Assembly (NCBI GenBank): GCA_047626725.1
Contig: JBLHSG010000021.1
Span: forward strand, 6,968-70,967
DNA from: Ascidiaceihabitans sp034111945
Lineage (GTDB): Bacteria > Pseudomonadota > Alphaproteobacteria > Rhodobacterales > Rhodobacteraceae
Direction: 5' to 3'
DNA: 64,000 nt
Within the stretch, counting starts at the first letter, position 1, and each line of letters starts with the position of its first letter. Shown here in pieces: positions 7,650 to 15,738 of the stretch. The notes below the pieces were generated by a model. That model saw nothing but the letters and a program-made list of their open reading frames with translations. It made no database searches and was not told the origin of the DNA. The translations under genes were made by a program, and so were the position numbers.

Positions 7650-8776
7650 TAGGTCGACGCGAGGGCGGCACCCTCGGACAGTGATTTCAATTTTGCATAC
7701 GCAATGTCAGGATCAACAGACCCAAACCCTGCGAATGTTCCAAATCCGCAATCTGATCCCGCAATCACCCGTTCCGCACCAACAATATCCACAAACCGTT
7801 CGAGGCGCTGTTGCACCAATTCCGGATGCTCAACAAAGTTCGTGGTGGTGTCGACAACACCCGGAACCAGAACTTTGTCGTCGGGAATATCGGCCTTGCG
7901 ATCGCGGAACGTTGTCCATTCGTGCCCGTGACGCGGGTTCGATGTTTCGAATAAAACATAGCGTGCCTTGGCGGACATCAGCGTGTCGAACATCGTGGCC
8001 ATCGGAATATCGCAGACGTGCGGCCCTTCGTAATTGCCCCAGCAAATATGGATGCGCACCTTTTCGGCAGGCACATTTTGCAACGCGTGGTTCAACGCCT
8101 CGACATGGGAATTCGCGATCTTGATGAATTCCGCATCTGTCAAATCATTAAACAACATGTGCCGTGACAGGGCCAAATCCGGGCAATCCAGTTGTAAATC
8201 CAGACCTGACGCCACTATGGTTTCGTATTCCGTTTTCATCGCATCCGCGAGCGCTGCGAGGTACGCCTCGCGGGTTTTGTAGTGATCATTTTGCAAGAAC
8301 AACGAGATCACACCGGGGCTGGCGGCGTTCATAAAACCACGTTTTACACCGTTGTTTTCCATCGCGTTCTTGAGGTTGGAAATGTCCTTTTCCAGCTCGC
8401 CTTGGCCTTTGGATTTGACCTCGCCTATGCACATCGGGCGGGCGTATTGCGGGGTGCCGCCATCCTCTGCCAGACGTTTTAAGAAGCCTGGGAATTGTTT
8501 TAAATCACCGGGCGCATTGCGTGGACTGTCGCCGCCAAAACCAGTGTAGCGGTCCTTAACGTAGGTCGCATAACTGATCTTTGATGTCTCGCCATCGCTG
8601 ACAATATCGACGCCAGACGCGACCTGACGGGCCACAGTTGCATCAACGGCTTCGGTCATCGCGGCATCAAAATCTGCTTGTTCAAATGGCGTTTCATTTT
8701 CGCGCGCAAAGATAAAATCGACGACCTTTTGAGTACGCGGCAATGATCCCACATGCGAGGTTTGGATTTTAGCCAT
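7649..8776 (-). CDS. Cobalamin-independent methionine synthase II-type (MetE C-terminal-like) protein
   Basis: The 375-residue protein corresponds to the C-terminal zinc barrel of MetE, starting TSHVGSLPR. The zinc ligands are visible as His243-x-Cys245 (IHICWG) and Cys343 (GSDCGFG). Members of this stand-alone group activate a thiol or thiol-like group for alkyl transfer, as in epoxyalkane:coenzyme M transferase; many are uncharacterised. The folate-binding N-terminal half of true MetE is absent. It has a good Shine-Dalgarno, lies 26 bases after the bicupin gene and overlaps the RraA gene by one base. The operon suggests a catabolic role with a sulfur-containing or methylated substrate, which is an inference. 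Confidence 0.8.
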   Translation of the reverse strand: MAKIQTSHVGSLPRTQKVVDFIFARENETPFEQADFDAAMTEAVDATVARQVASGVDIVSDGETSKISYATYVKDRYTGFGGDSPRNAPGDLKQFPGFLKRLAEDGGTPQYARPMCIGEVKSKGQGELEKDISNLKNAMENNGVKRGFMNAASPGVISLFLQNDHYKTREAYLAALADAMKTEYETIVASGLDLQLDCPDLALSRHMLFNDLTDAEFIKIANSHVEALNHALQNVPAEKVRIHICWGNYEGPHVCDIPMATMFDTLMSAKARYVLFETSNPRHGHEWTTFRDRKADIPDDKVLVPGVVDTTTNFVEHPELVQQRLERFVDIVGAERVIAGSDCGFGTFAGFGSVDPDIAYAKLKSLSEGAALAST

Positions 8777-8802
8777 AGTTTGAATTCCTTATCTAATCGG
8801 GC

Positions 8803-9768
8803 CTAGCCCTGCCACGTGGCCCCTGCGGGATCATCGTTTGAAAACACACGATAAATCGACGATTCACCGGTCATCGCGGGGTACAGCGCATGGGGTGTAT
8901 TTGGTGGAATAGCAGCCGTATCACCGGGGTTCAGCGACGTGGTGCCGCCGTCAAAATCAAGGCGCCAATGTCCACGCATCGGCATCAAAATTGTGTGGTG
9001 AGAATGCGTTTGCATGTCCGCAGAAATTGAATTTCGTGACAGCAGCTCGACCTCGAAACCGGGCTTGTCAGGCAGCACGCCATCGACCCCGATCACCTTG
9101 GCTGGTTGCGTGTCGGAATAGGCCATCAGGTCGTAGTAACGCGCCACATGACGGGGCACGACCTGCACTGTTGTCGGCTCTGGAAACGCCTTCAGCGCCT
9201 CGTCACTCAGCACCGGCATCGGCTTGACCCCATCGGGCAAAACGGCACCGGCCTTGGTGTCATACAGCTTGCTGTTGTCGCCCAAAACCAAGCCATGATC
9301 GCGAGCATCCTCGATCACTTGCGGGGCCCATGTAACGCCGCCGCCTGCATCATCGCCGCCAAGGACAGCCATGATCATTCCGTAATCTGTGCCGATGTTT
9401 TCAAAGCCACGGAAAATGCCCGTCGGGATGTTGATAATGTCGCCCTCTTGCAGCACGACTTCGCCCGCGTTGCCCCAACGGCCCCAGAAAAACCGCCAGC
9501 GACCCGACAGCACAAAGAACACCTCGGCGGTGGTGTGTGAATGCAGCGAATTGCGGCACTTGGGCGGCTGACCCGCAGCGCCGATGTTAAAGCCGGGCGT
9601 GTCCGAAATATGCACATGCTGATCCGCCGATTCAGAAACCCCGCCACCAATGATGGTAAAGTTTTCCTTTTGATCCGACCCCGGTGTGTGCGCATCGATA
9701 AACGCCGTTTTGCAAGGTCGCAGATCGCCGTAACGCACGATGCGTTTTTCCATTTCAGCAGGTGTCAT
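8803..9768 (-). CDS. Two-domain cupin (bicupin) protein
   Basis: The 321-residue protein has two cupin modules. The first is around HSHTTAEVFFVLSGRWRFFWG ending in GDIINIPTGIFRGFEN, the second around HSHHTILMPMRGHWRLDF ending in GDTAAIPPNTPHALYP. Each has candidate His/Glu metal ligands. Bicupins of this kind include dioxygenases, isomerases and decarboxylases, so the chemistry cannot be named. ATG 9768 is chosen because AAAGGAGA precedes it at the right distance; an in-frame extension upstream lacks this. It lies between the tandem SnoaL-like gene and the MetE-like gene on the same strand, as part of the leftward operon. Confidence 0.75.
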   Translation of the reverse strand: MTPAEMEKRIVRYGDLRPCKTAFIDAHTPGSDQKENFTIIGGGVSESADQHVHISDTPGFNIGAAGQPPKCRNSLHSHTTAEVFFVLSGRWRFFWGRWGNAGEVVLQEGDIINIPTGIFRGFENIGTDYGMIMAVLGGDDAGGGVTWAPQVIEDARDHGLVLGDNSKLYDTKAGAVLPDGVKPMPVLSDEALKAFPEPTTVQVVPRHVARYYDLMAYSDTQPAKVIGVDGVLPDKPGFEVELLSRNSISADMQTHSHHTILMPMRGHWRLDFDGGTTSLNPGDTAAIPPNTPHALYPAMTGESSIYRVFSNDDPAGATWQG

Positions 9769-9823
9769 CGTCTCTCCTTTGTGATGCCGCAGCATCCGTC
9801 TTTGTACGTTGAAGTCCCGAAAT

Positions 9824-10807
9824 TCACGCCGTGTGCATCAAAATTTGCTTCCAAATCGCGACCTCGTCGTACAGCGCGAATTCACGGCGCAGGCCAACGC
9901 CATCAGGGCCAAACGGGCCAAATTCAGCGTGGCACATGCCCATCACATGCACGGGCGCACCAGTGGGTTTGCCAAAGCTGCCCCACCCGTCGTGGAGGCC
10001 ATCCAGTGACCAACGGATCGCAGCGCGCGGTGATAACATGCCGCCATCCATGCCGATCTGATGGTGAATTTTGAACACCGCATTCGGGAATGATGCCTTG
10101 AGGCCGACCCAGAATGCATCCACCCCTTCACGCCCGATTGACGTGACAGATCCGGCATATTCGCCAATGACCGCGCGATCATATTGGTCTGTGATGACGT
10201 TAAAATCGTTGGCCATAATACGGGTCAAAATGTCGGCGTAACGCAGGCCCCATTCGTTGTCATTGCCGGTGCCTTTGTAGTCGCCCTCGACGTCCATCGC
10301 TGGTGTGAACACCGGTTTGGCATTGGCAGCACCACCCTCGGATGCGATCAGATTTGCGGTGTATGCCTCGGGGTCCATGCCCAGTTGGCGCACAAGGCCG
10401 CCGTAATCGCGGATCAACCATTCGTCGTAAATCGTGTCTTCTTTGGCCGCGCAATCAGCGATCACACGCACCACCCATGACTTGCCCGTTGCCTTGCCGA
10501 ATTGCCCGTCGCGGGTGTGAGTCGCTTTGGTCAACAAGCGGTGCGAGGATAGGTATCCGCCAACGTCGTCGCCCGACCAAATCACATCTTCGCCCAGCAA
10601 TTCGCGGTCCGGAAATTCGTTGATCGTGGCCATCGTTGCCGCCATCACATCGACGTTGCCAATCGACACACCCATAGGCGAGCGGACAGGGATGTTGTCG
10701 GAATAATAGTGGTTCAACGTGCCGACCCCACGGTGTTCCCAAATCTCTTGAGTGACGCCGATGATGTAGTCGGGAAAGTCTTTCCAGCGGTTTGAAAAAC
10801 CCTTCAT
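9824..10807 (-). CDS. Tandem SnoaL-like (NTF2-fold) protein, 327 aa
   Basis: Two SnoaL-like cone-shaped domains can be read in series. One covers about residues 1-150, with NHYYSDNIPVRSPMG and a late YDEWLIRDYGG strand. The other covers about 180-320, with AVIGEYAGSVTSIGREGVDAFW, KIHHQIGMDGG and FALYDEVAIWKQI. SnoaL/ester-cyclase-like proteins catalyse ring closure, isomerisation or hydrolysis of small molecules. The start overlaps the end of the lacI-type gene by four bases, which indicates translational coupling. A similar two-domain protein is encoded at the far right end of the same regulon. The specific reaction is unknown. Confidence 0.65.
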   Translation of the reverse strand: MKGFSNRWKDFPDYIIGVTQEIWEHRGVGTLNHYYSDNIPVRSPMGVSIGNVDVMAATMATINEFPDRELLGEDVIWSGDDVGGYLSSHRLLTKATHTRDGQFGKATGKSWVVRVIADCAAKEDTIYDEWLIRDYGGLVRQLGMDPEAYTANLIASEGGAANAKPVFTPAMDVEGDYKGTGNDNEWGLRYADILTRIMANDFNVITDQYDRAVIGEYAGSVTSIGREGVDAFWVGLKASFPNAVFKIHHQIGMDGGMLSPRAAIRWSLDGLHDGWGSFGKPTGAPVHVMGMCHAEFGPFGPDGVGLRREFALYDEVAIWKQILMHTA

Positions 10808-11820
10808 GTGGTGGTTCCTTTGGGGGTCAAAGTTGTGGCGCGCTGGATCAGCGGACCTGAAAATTCAATGCGACGCGGGGCCATTTCGCCCTCGTCAATT
10901 TGGGCCAAAAGCATATCAACCGTCGCCTCGACCATGCGATTTAACGGCTGACGCACAGTCGTCAAATTATAGGCGGCCCAGGCAGCCAGCGGCACGTCAT
11001 CATAGCCGACAATCGCGACATCATTGGGAATACAAAGGCCCAAATCATAACGCAGCGTATCCATCACGGCGAACGCCATGTGATCGTTGCCAACAAAGAT
11101 CGCGTCGGGGATCTCGTCTTTCATCATGAAATCACGTGCGGCTTTTGCGGCGATTTCGCGGTCATACATTCCGTCGACGATTGCGAATGGTTCTAGGCCG
11201 GCACTGGCCAATCCTTCGGTAAACCCTTGCAAGCGATCACGGCCCGTCGATGACCCGATCCATCCCGAAATATGGGCGATGCGCGTATGCCCGCAGGCTA
11301 CCAAAAGGTCGGCAATGCTGCGCCCACCCGCCACGTTCGCGGACGTCACAGACCCAACATCTGCACCATCTTGAGCACGGTTGAACATGACGACAGGAAT
11401 GCCCGCATCAAAGCAGCGTTTGGTCAAATCAGACGACATCCCAACGGAGGCGGTGATGATCCCGTCGACTTGATAATCCAGCAATTCCTCGATCACTTTG
11501 GTGATCTGGCTTTGGTCATTTCCGGCCGTAAAAACTAGGATATGGTAGCCTTTGGCCTGCAACGCATTCGACAAATGCTCGAGAGCGGCGGGGTAAAATT
11601 GATTGTCGAGATACGCGACCACCAACCCGATAATCCGGCTTTTTCCCGTGATCATTGCGCGGGCCATCATGTTCGGACGATAGCCCAATTCGGCCGCTGC
11701 CTCTTTGACTTTTGCGATGGTTTTAGGGCTGGCTGATGCGCCCGGCGTGAACACACGACTGACGGCGGATTGGCTGACGCCTGCCCGCTCTGCCACGTGT
11801 TGTGATGTCACTTTGTCCAT
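10804..11820 (-). CDS. LacI-family transcriptional regulator
   Basis: The 338-residue protein has the canonical N-terminal LacI helix-turn-helix (VTSQHVAERAGVSQSAVSRVF, with the hinge helix near GYRPNMMARAM). A periplasmic-binding-protein-like effector domain ends in RRIEFSGPLIQRATT. The ATG at 11820 overlaps the TGA of the SDR gene. Encoded inside the operon, it is the natural ligand for the two palindromic operators at 15486 and 15609, whose CG-centred form (TTGCAnACGTnTGCAA) is typical of this family. It probably acts as a substrate-relieved repressor of the divergent promoters and so controls its own level. Confidence 0.9.
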   Translation of the reverse strand: MDKVTSQHVAERAGVSQSAVSRVFTPGASASPKTIAKVKEAAAELGYRPNMMARAMITGKSRIIGLVVAYLDNQFYPAALEHLSNALQAKGYHILVFTAGNDQSQITKVIEELLDYQVDGIITASVGMSSDLTKRCFDAGIPVVMFNRAQDGADVGSVTSANVAGGRSIADLLVACGHTRIAHISGWIGSSTGRDRLQGFTEGLASAGLEPFAIVDGMYDREIAAKAARDFMMKDEIPDAIFVGNDHMAFAVMDTLRYDLGLCIPNDVAIVGYDDVPLAAWAAYNLTTVRQPLNRMVEATVDMLLAQIDEGEMAPRRIEFSGPLIQRATTLTPKGTTT

Positions 11821-12584
11821 CAATCAGCCGTCCAACCGCCGTCAATTAGCATGTGCGTACCGGTCATCAACGACGACGCATCAGACGCCAAATACAAAAC
11901 CGCGCCCATCATATCGGCGACTTCACCTGTACGGCCCAGTTTGATTTTTTCTTGCAGCCATTTGACCTTTTCGGGGTCACTGAATGTCGGTTCGGTCAAT
12001 GGCGTGCGGATGAACGTCGGGCAGATCGTGTTGATGCGGATGCCAAGTGGTCCCCACTCGATTGCCATGGCTTTTGTGAACCCTTCGACCGCATGTTTTG
12101 TTGCACAATAGACTGCGCGATCAGGCCCACCAACATGCGCCATCTGCGAGGATATATTAATCAGCGATCCCGTTTTTCCGGCGGCAATCAAACCATTGGC
12201 AACAGCGCGGGTCAGAAAATATGCGCCCTTAATATTCAGGTTCGAAACTGCGTCAAAATCCGCCTCGGTGGTTTCAATCGCAGGGGAATGGATAGCGAGG
12301 CCAGCCGAATTGACCAAAATATCAAACGGTCCATGCGCGGCAACTGCGGCCTCGGTCGCGGCGACATCTGAAACGTCCAAAACCAGCGTATCAACCTGCA
12401 TGCCCGCGGCGGTCATGTCAGCGGCCGCGGCCTCTAGCTTGTCCACGGATCGCGCCGCCAACGTCACATGCGCGCCACCTTCGGCCAACGCCACAGCGCA
12501 GCCCAAACCGATGCCAGACGATGCGCCCGCGACCAATGCGCGTTTGCCGGTGAGGTCAAAAGATGGCGTTTTTGGCAATGTCAT
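11820..12584 (-). CDS. Short-chain dehydrogenase/reductase (SDR)
   Basis: The 254-residue protein is a classical SDR. It has the nucleotide-binding GASSGIGLG near residue 20, LVNSAGLA, and the catalytic Ser...Tyr-x3-Lys set (NISSQMAH, then YCATKHA). The C-terminal MTGTHMLIDGGWTAD is the usual family ending. ATG 12584 is preferred to an extension because residues from here align with the family and a Shine-Dalgarno-like AAGGAA precedes it. It follows the histidinol-dehydrogenase-like gene by 13 bases. Together the two would oxidise hydroxyl groups on the transported compound with NAD(P)+. Confidence 0.9.
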   Translation of the reverse strand: MTLPKTPSFDLTGKRALVAGASSGIGLGCAVALAEGGAHVTLAARSVDKLEAAAADMTAAGMQVDTLVLDVSDVAATEAAVAAHGPFDILVNSAGLAIHSPAIETTEADFDAVSNLNIKGAYFLTRAVANGLIAAGKTGSLINISSQMAHVGGPDRAVYCATKHAVEGFTKAMAIEWGPLGIRINTICPTFIRTPLTEPTFSDPEKVKWLQEKIKLGRTGEVADMMGAVLYLASDASSLMTGTHMLIDGGWTAD

Positions 12585-12597
12585 GCTGGGTTCCTTT

Positions 12598-13908
12598 TTA
12601 GTCAGCTGCCGTACCGTATGGCACGTTCTGACCGCCATAGCGACGCACGCGAATGTTGCATTGTTCGGCGTGCCCAACGAACCCTTCAAGCATACAAAGG
12701 CGCGACCCATAGGCCCCGATACGCGCTGCGGCCTCGTCAGTTGTGATGCGTTGATAGCTATGTGTTTTCAGGAACTTACCAACCCATAGACCACCTGTGT
12801 AACGCCCCGCTTTTTTCGTGGGCAACGTGTGGTTTGTGCCAATCACCTTGTCACCATTCGCGACATTTGTGCGCGGGCCAAGGAACAACGCGCCGTAACA
12901 CGTCATGTTTTCAAGGAACCAATCGTCACGATCCGTCATCACCTGAACGTGCTCGGATGCGATGTCATCAGCGACGGCGAGCATTTCGTCGTAGGTGTCA
13001 CAAACTATTATTTCGCCGTAATCTTCCCACGATGTGCGGGCGGTGTCGGCGGTTGGCAAAATCGCAAGGATACGGTCGATTTCGACAAGCGTTTCACGGG
13101 CTAATTTTTCGGAATTCGTCAGTAGAACCGCCGGCGAATTGTATCCGTGTTCAGCCTGCCCTAGCAAATCTGTTGCGCATAATTCTGCGTCAACGGTGTC
13201 ATCTGCGATCACCATGGTTTCGGTGGGACCTGCGAATAGATCGATGCCAACGCGGCCAAACAACTGGCGTTTGGCTTCGGCCACAAACGCGTTTCCGGGG
13301 CCGACAATCATATGCACAGGATCAACGGTTTCAGTGCCCAGCGCCATGGCACCGACGGCTTGCATGCCGCCCAAAACGTAAATTTCGTGCGCACCACCCA
13401 TGTGCATCGCCGCAACAATCGCAGGATGCGGCGCACCATTTTGCGGCGGCGCAGAGGCCACGATACGCGGCACGCCTGCGACTTGCGCCGTCAAAACCGA
13501 CATGTGCGCAGACGCCACCATCGGGAATTTTCCGCCCGGTACGTAGCAGCCCACAGACTGCACGGGGATGTTTTTGTGGCCCAAAATCACGCCCGGTTGT
13601 GTTTCGATTTCGATGTCTGTCATCGAGGCACGCTGCGCTTGCGCAAAGGTGCGAATTTGGGTCTGCGCGTATTTGATGTCTTCCATGTCGCGGGTCGAAA
13701 CCTTTGACATTGCGGCCTCGATCTCGGACGCGGAAAGACGGAAATTGGCGGGTTCATATTTGTCGAATTTGGCGGATAATTCACGAACAGCGACGTCACC
13801 GCGCTTGGCGATATCAGCCAGCGTAGTTTCGACAACAGCGCGCACTTTGGCGTCATCATCTGCGCGTTCGGCTTCGGGTTTGCCCGTTTTTAGATACGTA
13901 ATGGTCAT
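12598..13908 (-). CDS. Histidinol dehydrogenase-family enzyme, probably catabolic (HpsN-like group)
   Basis: The 436-residue protein keeps the whole HisD catalytic apparatus: FAGPTE (225-230), zinc ligands Gln251 and His254 (QAEH), Glu319-His320, the GTNHTLPT loop with Asp353 just before it, and His413. HisD-family enzymes oxidise a primary alcohol to a carboxylate in two NAD+-dependent steps; relatives such as HpsN do this to sulfopropanediol. There are no histidine-biosynthesis neighbours; instead it sits with an ABC importer, an SDR and a LacI regulator, which argues for catabolism. ATG 13908 is chosen because the conserved start MTITYL begins there. The true substrate, histidinol-like, sulfonated or other, is open. 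Confidence 0.8.
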   Translation of the reverse strand: MTITYLKTGKPEAERADDDAKVRAVVETTLADIAKRGDVAVRELSAKFDKYEPANFRLSASEIEAAMSKVSTRDMEDIKYAQTQIRTFAQAQRASMTDIEIETQPGVILGHKNIPVQSVGCYVPGGKFPMVASAHMSVLTAQVAGVPRIVASAPPQNGAPHPAIVAAMHMGGAHEIYVLGGMQAVGAMALGTETVDPVHMIVGPGNAFVAEAKRQLFGRVGIDLFAGPTETMVIADDTVDAELCATDLLGQAEHGYNSPAVLLTNSEKLARETLVEIDRILAILPTADTARTSWEDYGEIIVCDTYDEMLAVADDIASEHVQVMTDRDDWFLENMTCYGALFLGPRTNVANGDKVIGTNHTLPTKKAGRYTGGLWVGKFLKTHSYQRITTDEAAARIGAYGSRLCMLEGFVGHAEQCNIRVRRYGGQNVPYGTAAD

Positions 13909-13930
13909 GTGAAGCTCCGCTAAAAAACGC

Positions 13931-14428
13931 TTAGGGTTTAGGAGGTGTGAGGGTGCCGTTGTCGAAGTTTTCCCAACCTTGGCCGTTGAACACATCGACG
14001 CCAAGCTGCATCATCACAGCCGCCAAATCGACAGAAACAGGGTTGTCCGCAATGCGCCCGTCCTCGATCCGCCAGAAATCCATGTACGGGATTTTCACGC
14101 GCTTTCCGGTTGCAGGAATGCCCATGAATGTCCCCGAATGTGTGCCCACGATGTGACCAAAACACGAGGCCCATTCACCGTCCGCCATGAAATGTTCAGT
14201 GACGTAATCACGGTCCGTAAACGCAGCGCGCAATGGAAACTGCCAGTTGCGTTGAAATTCGGCGATGCCCGTTTTGGTGCCTGAGCCCTGATTGCCGCGC
14301 CATGTGAAACTTTCCGTAAAATACGGCGTCATGTCCATTTCATTGGCACCCAGCGCGTCCTCCATCCGCTTTACGGCAGCGAGGGAATCGGCGGTCTGTT
14401 TGGCATGGGTTTCGTCGTAGGTTGTCAC
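13931..14428 (-). CDS. SnoaL-like / ester cyclase-like protein, 165 aa
   Basis: This single NTF2-fold domain starts with helices carrying MTPYFTESFTWRGNQGSG and ends with the typical strands KRVKIPYMDFWRIEDGRIADNPVSVD and a C-terminal MMQLGVDVF. That pattern (W.i.dGki.e....D...l..qlG) marks SnoaL-like polyketide cyclase/ester cyclase relatives. Its start overlaps the stop of the ABC ATPase gene by four bases, so it is translationally coupled as the second gene of the leftward operon. It is one of three SnoaL-type proteins in this regulon. The reaction is unknown. Confidence 0.75.
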   Translation of the reverse strand: MTTYDETHAKQTADSLAAVKRMEDALGANEMDMTPYFTESFTWRGNQGSGTKTGIAEFQRNWQFPLRAAFTDRDYVTEHFMADGEWASCFGHIVGTHSGTFMGIPATGKRVKIPYMDFWRIEDGRIADNPVSVDLAAVMMQLGVDVFNGQGWENFDNGTLTPPKP

Positions 14429-15471
14429 AAGCGGTCTCCGGTTTTGGCGTCAAACAGGTGGCAAATTTCGGCGGGGATATTGGCGCTGACAGGGTCGCCG
14501 ATGTCGACGCGATATTCCTTGCCGGATTTCACCGATAAAATCGTCTTGCCGGCGCGCATCGTGACCATCGTCGCCTCGCCCAACAATTCCAGCGAATAGA
14601 CCGTCGAATTGGCCTGTGCTTGAGCGTCAGAAACTGTTGCGTCCTCAGCACGGAAACCCAGGGTAACCGGGCCGCTGAAATCTGTGCGCAAACCGGGGAT
14701 CGAAACGTGGTCCGCTGTAAACGTGCCATTTTCCAGCACGCCATCGATCAAGTTCATCGCTGGGCTGCCGATGAATCCGGCCACGAATGTGTTCGCCGGA
14801 TTGTCGTAAATATCAGTTGGCGTGCCAACTTGTTGCACCACACCGGCGTTCATCACGACAACGCGGTCGGCCAATGTCATTGCTTCGATTTGGTCGTGGG
14901 TCACGTAGACGGTCGTGGTTTTTAATTCGTGGCTGAGGTTCTTGATCTGCGCCCGCGTGGACACCCGCAATTTAGCGTCAAGGTTCGACAACGGTTCGTC
15001 CATCAGAAACACGTTTGGTTCACGCACAACCGCACGCGCCAAGGCAACGCGCTGGCGCTGACCGCCAGATAATTCCGCTGGTTTGCGATCTAGAAAGTCG
15101 TCAAGTTCAACCATCGCCGACGCTCGCGCCACCCGTTCTGCATGTTCCGCTACAGGCACGCCGCGAACTTTTAGGGGAAAGCGGATATTCTCCCAAACGT
15201 TCATATTCGGGTAAAGCGCGTAAGACTGGAACACCATCGCCACGTCGCGATCTTTGGGATCAAGGTCGTTGATCCGCTTGCCATCTACCAAGATATCGCC
15301 GCTTGTCGCGTCCTCGAGTCCTGCGATCATACGCATCGTCGTGGTCTTGCCGCAGCCAGACGGACCTAGCAAAACCAGGAATTCCTGATCCGCAATCGTG
15401 AGGTTAAAGTCAGCAACACCGACAAAGGACCCCCACCGTTTGTGGATATTGCGCAGTTGAATTTCGGCCAT
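14425..15471 (-). CDS. ABC transporter ATP-binding protein (MalK/UgpC type)
   Basis: The 348-residue protein is a CUT1-type sugar-transporter ATPase: Walker A GPSGCGKTT (36-44), Q-loop Gln82, signature LSGGQ (134-138), Walker B VFLMDE (154-159) and switch His192, then a C-terminal TOBE/MalK regulatory domain. It energises the binding-protein and permease set encoded divergently at 15739-18977. ATG 15471 follows GGGAG and is where family alignment begins. It is the first gene of the leftward operon, only 14 bases from the left LacI operator, so its transcript should be directly repressed. Confidence 0.92.
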   Translation of the reverse strand: MAEIQLRNIHKRWGSFVGVADFNLTIADQEFLVLLGPSGCGKTTTMRMIAGLEDATSGDILVDGKRINDLDPKDRDVAMVFQSYALYPNMNVWENIRFPLKVRGVPVAEHAERVARASAMVELDDFLDRKPAELSGGQRQRVALARAVVREPNVFLMDEPLSNLDAKLRVSTRAQIKNLSHELKTTTVYVTHDQIEAMTLADRVVVMNAGVVQQVGTPTDIYDNPANTFVAGFIGSPAMNLIDGVLENGTFTADHVSIPGLRTDFSGPVTLGFRAEDATVSDAQAQANSTVYSLELLGEATMVTMRAGKTILSVKSGKEYRVDIGDPVSANIPAEICHLFDAKTGDRL

Positions 15472-15485
15472 AACGGACTCCCGCC

Positions 15486-15501
15486 TTGCATACGTTTGCA
15501 A
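15486..15501. promoter_or_regulatory. LacI-type operator, left copy
   Basis: TTGCATACGTTTGCAA is a 16-bp dyad with the CG centre usual for LacI-family operators. It lies one base downstream of the predicted -10 of the leftward promoter. It is the exact reverse complement of the right copy at 15609. Confidence 0.75.
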
Positions 15502-15502
15502 A

Positions 15503-15531
15503 ACACTGGCGTGAATCGTTTTGCGGAACAA
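15503..15531 (-). promoter_or_regulatory. Predicted leftward promoter
   Basis: Read leftward, TTGTTC (15531-15526) and a weak CAGTGT (15508-15503) are 17 bases apart. The left operator begins one base further on, at the expected transcription start. The -10 match is poor; the mirror-image layout with the rightward promoter is the main support. Confidence 0.4.
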
Positions 15532-15579
15532 CCCCCTATTTTTTATAGGCATGTTTTTTACGCAATTCCATGAAAAAGC

Positions 15580-15608
15580 TTGCCATAGCCCCAAATCACA
15601 GGGTTAAC
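15580..15608 (+). promoter_or_regulatory. Predicted rightward promoter
   Basis: TTGCCA (15580-15585) and GTTAAC (15603-15608) are separated by 17 bases. The right operator follows immediately and would cover the transcription start, giving repression by steric block. Confidence 0.5.
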
Positions 15609-15624
15609 TTGCAAACGTATGCAA
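15609..15624. promoter_or_regulatory. LacI-type operator, right copy
   Basis: TTGCAAACGTATGCAA is identical to the left operator read on the other strand. Centre-to-centre distance is 123 bp, close to an integral number of helical turns, so loop formation between a dimer pair or tetramer is conceivable. Confidence 0.75.
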
Positions 15625-15738
15625 AGGTATCTCGATTCGGATGCCTGTGCTGTAATCGATCCTGCGGTGGTGACGCCGTGCCTTTACAATGCGTCGGAAC
15701 AATCCGGCCACTCAAAGAACATCGGGAGGTTCTTACCT

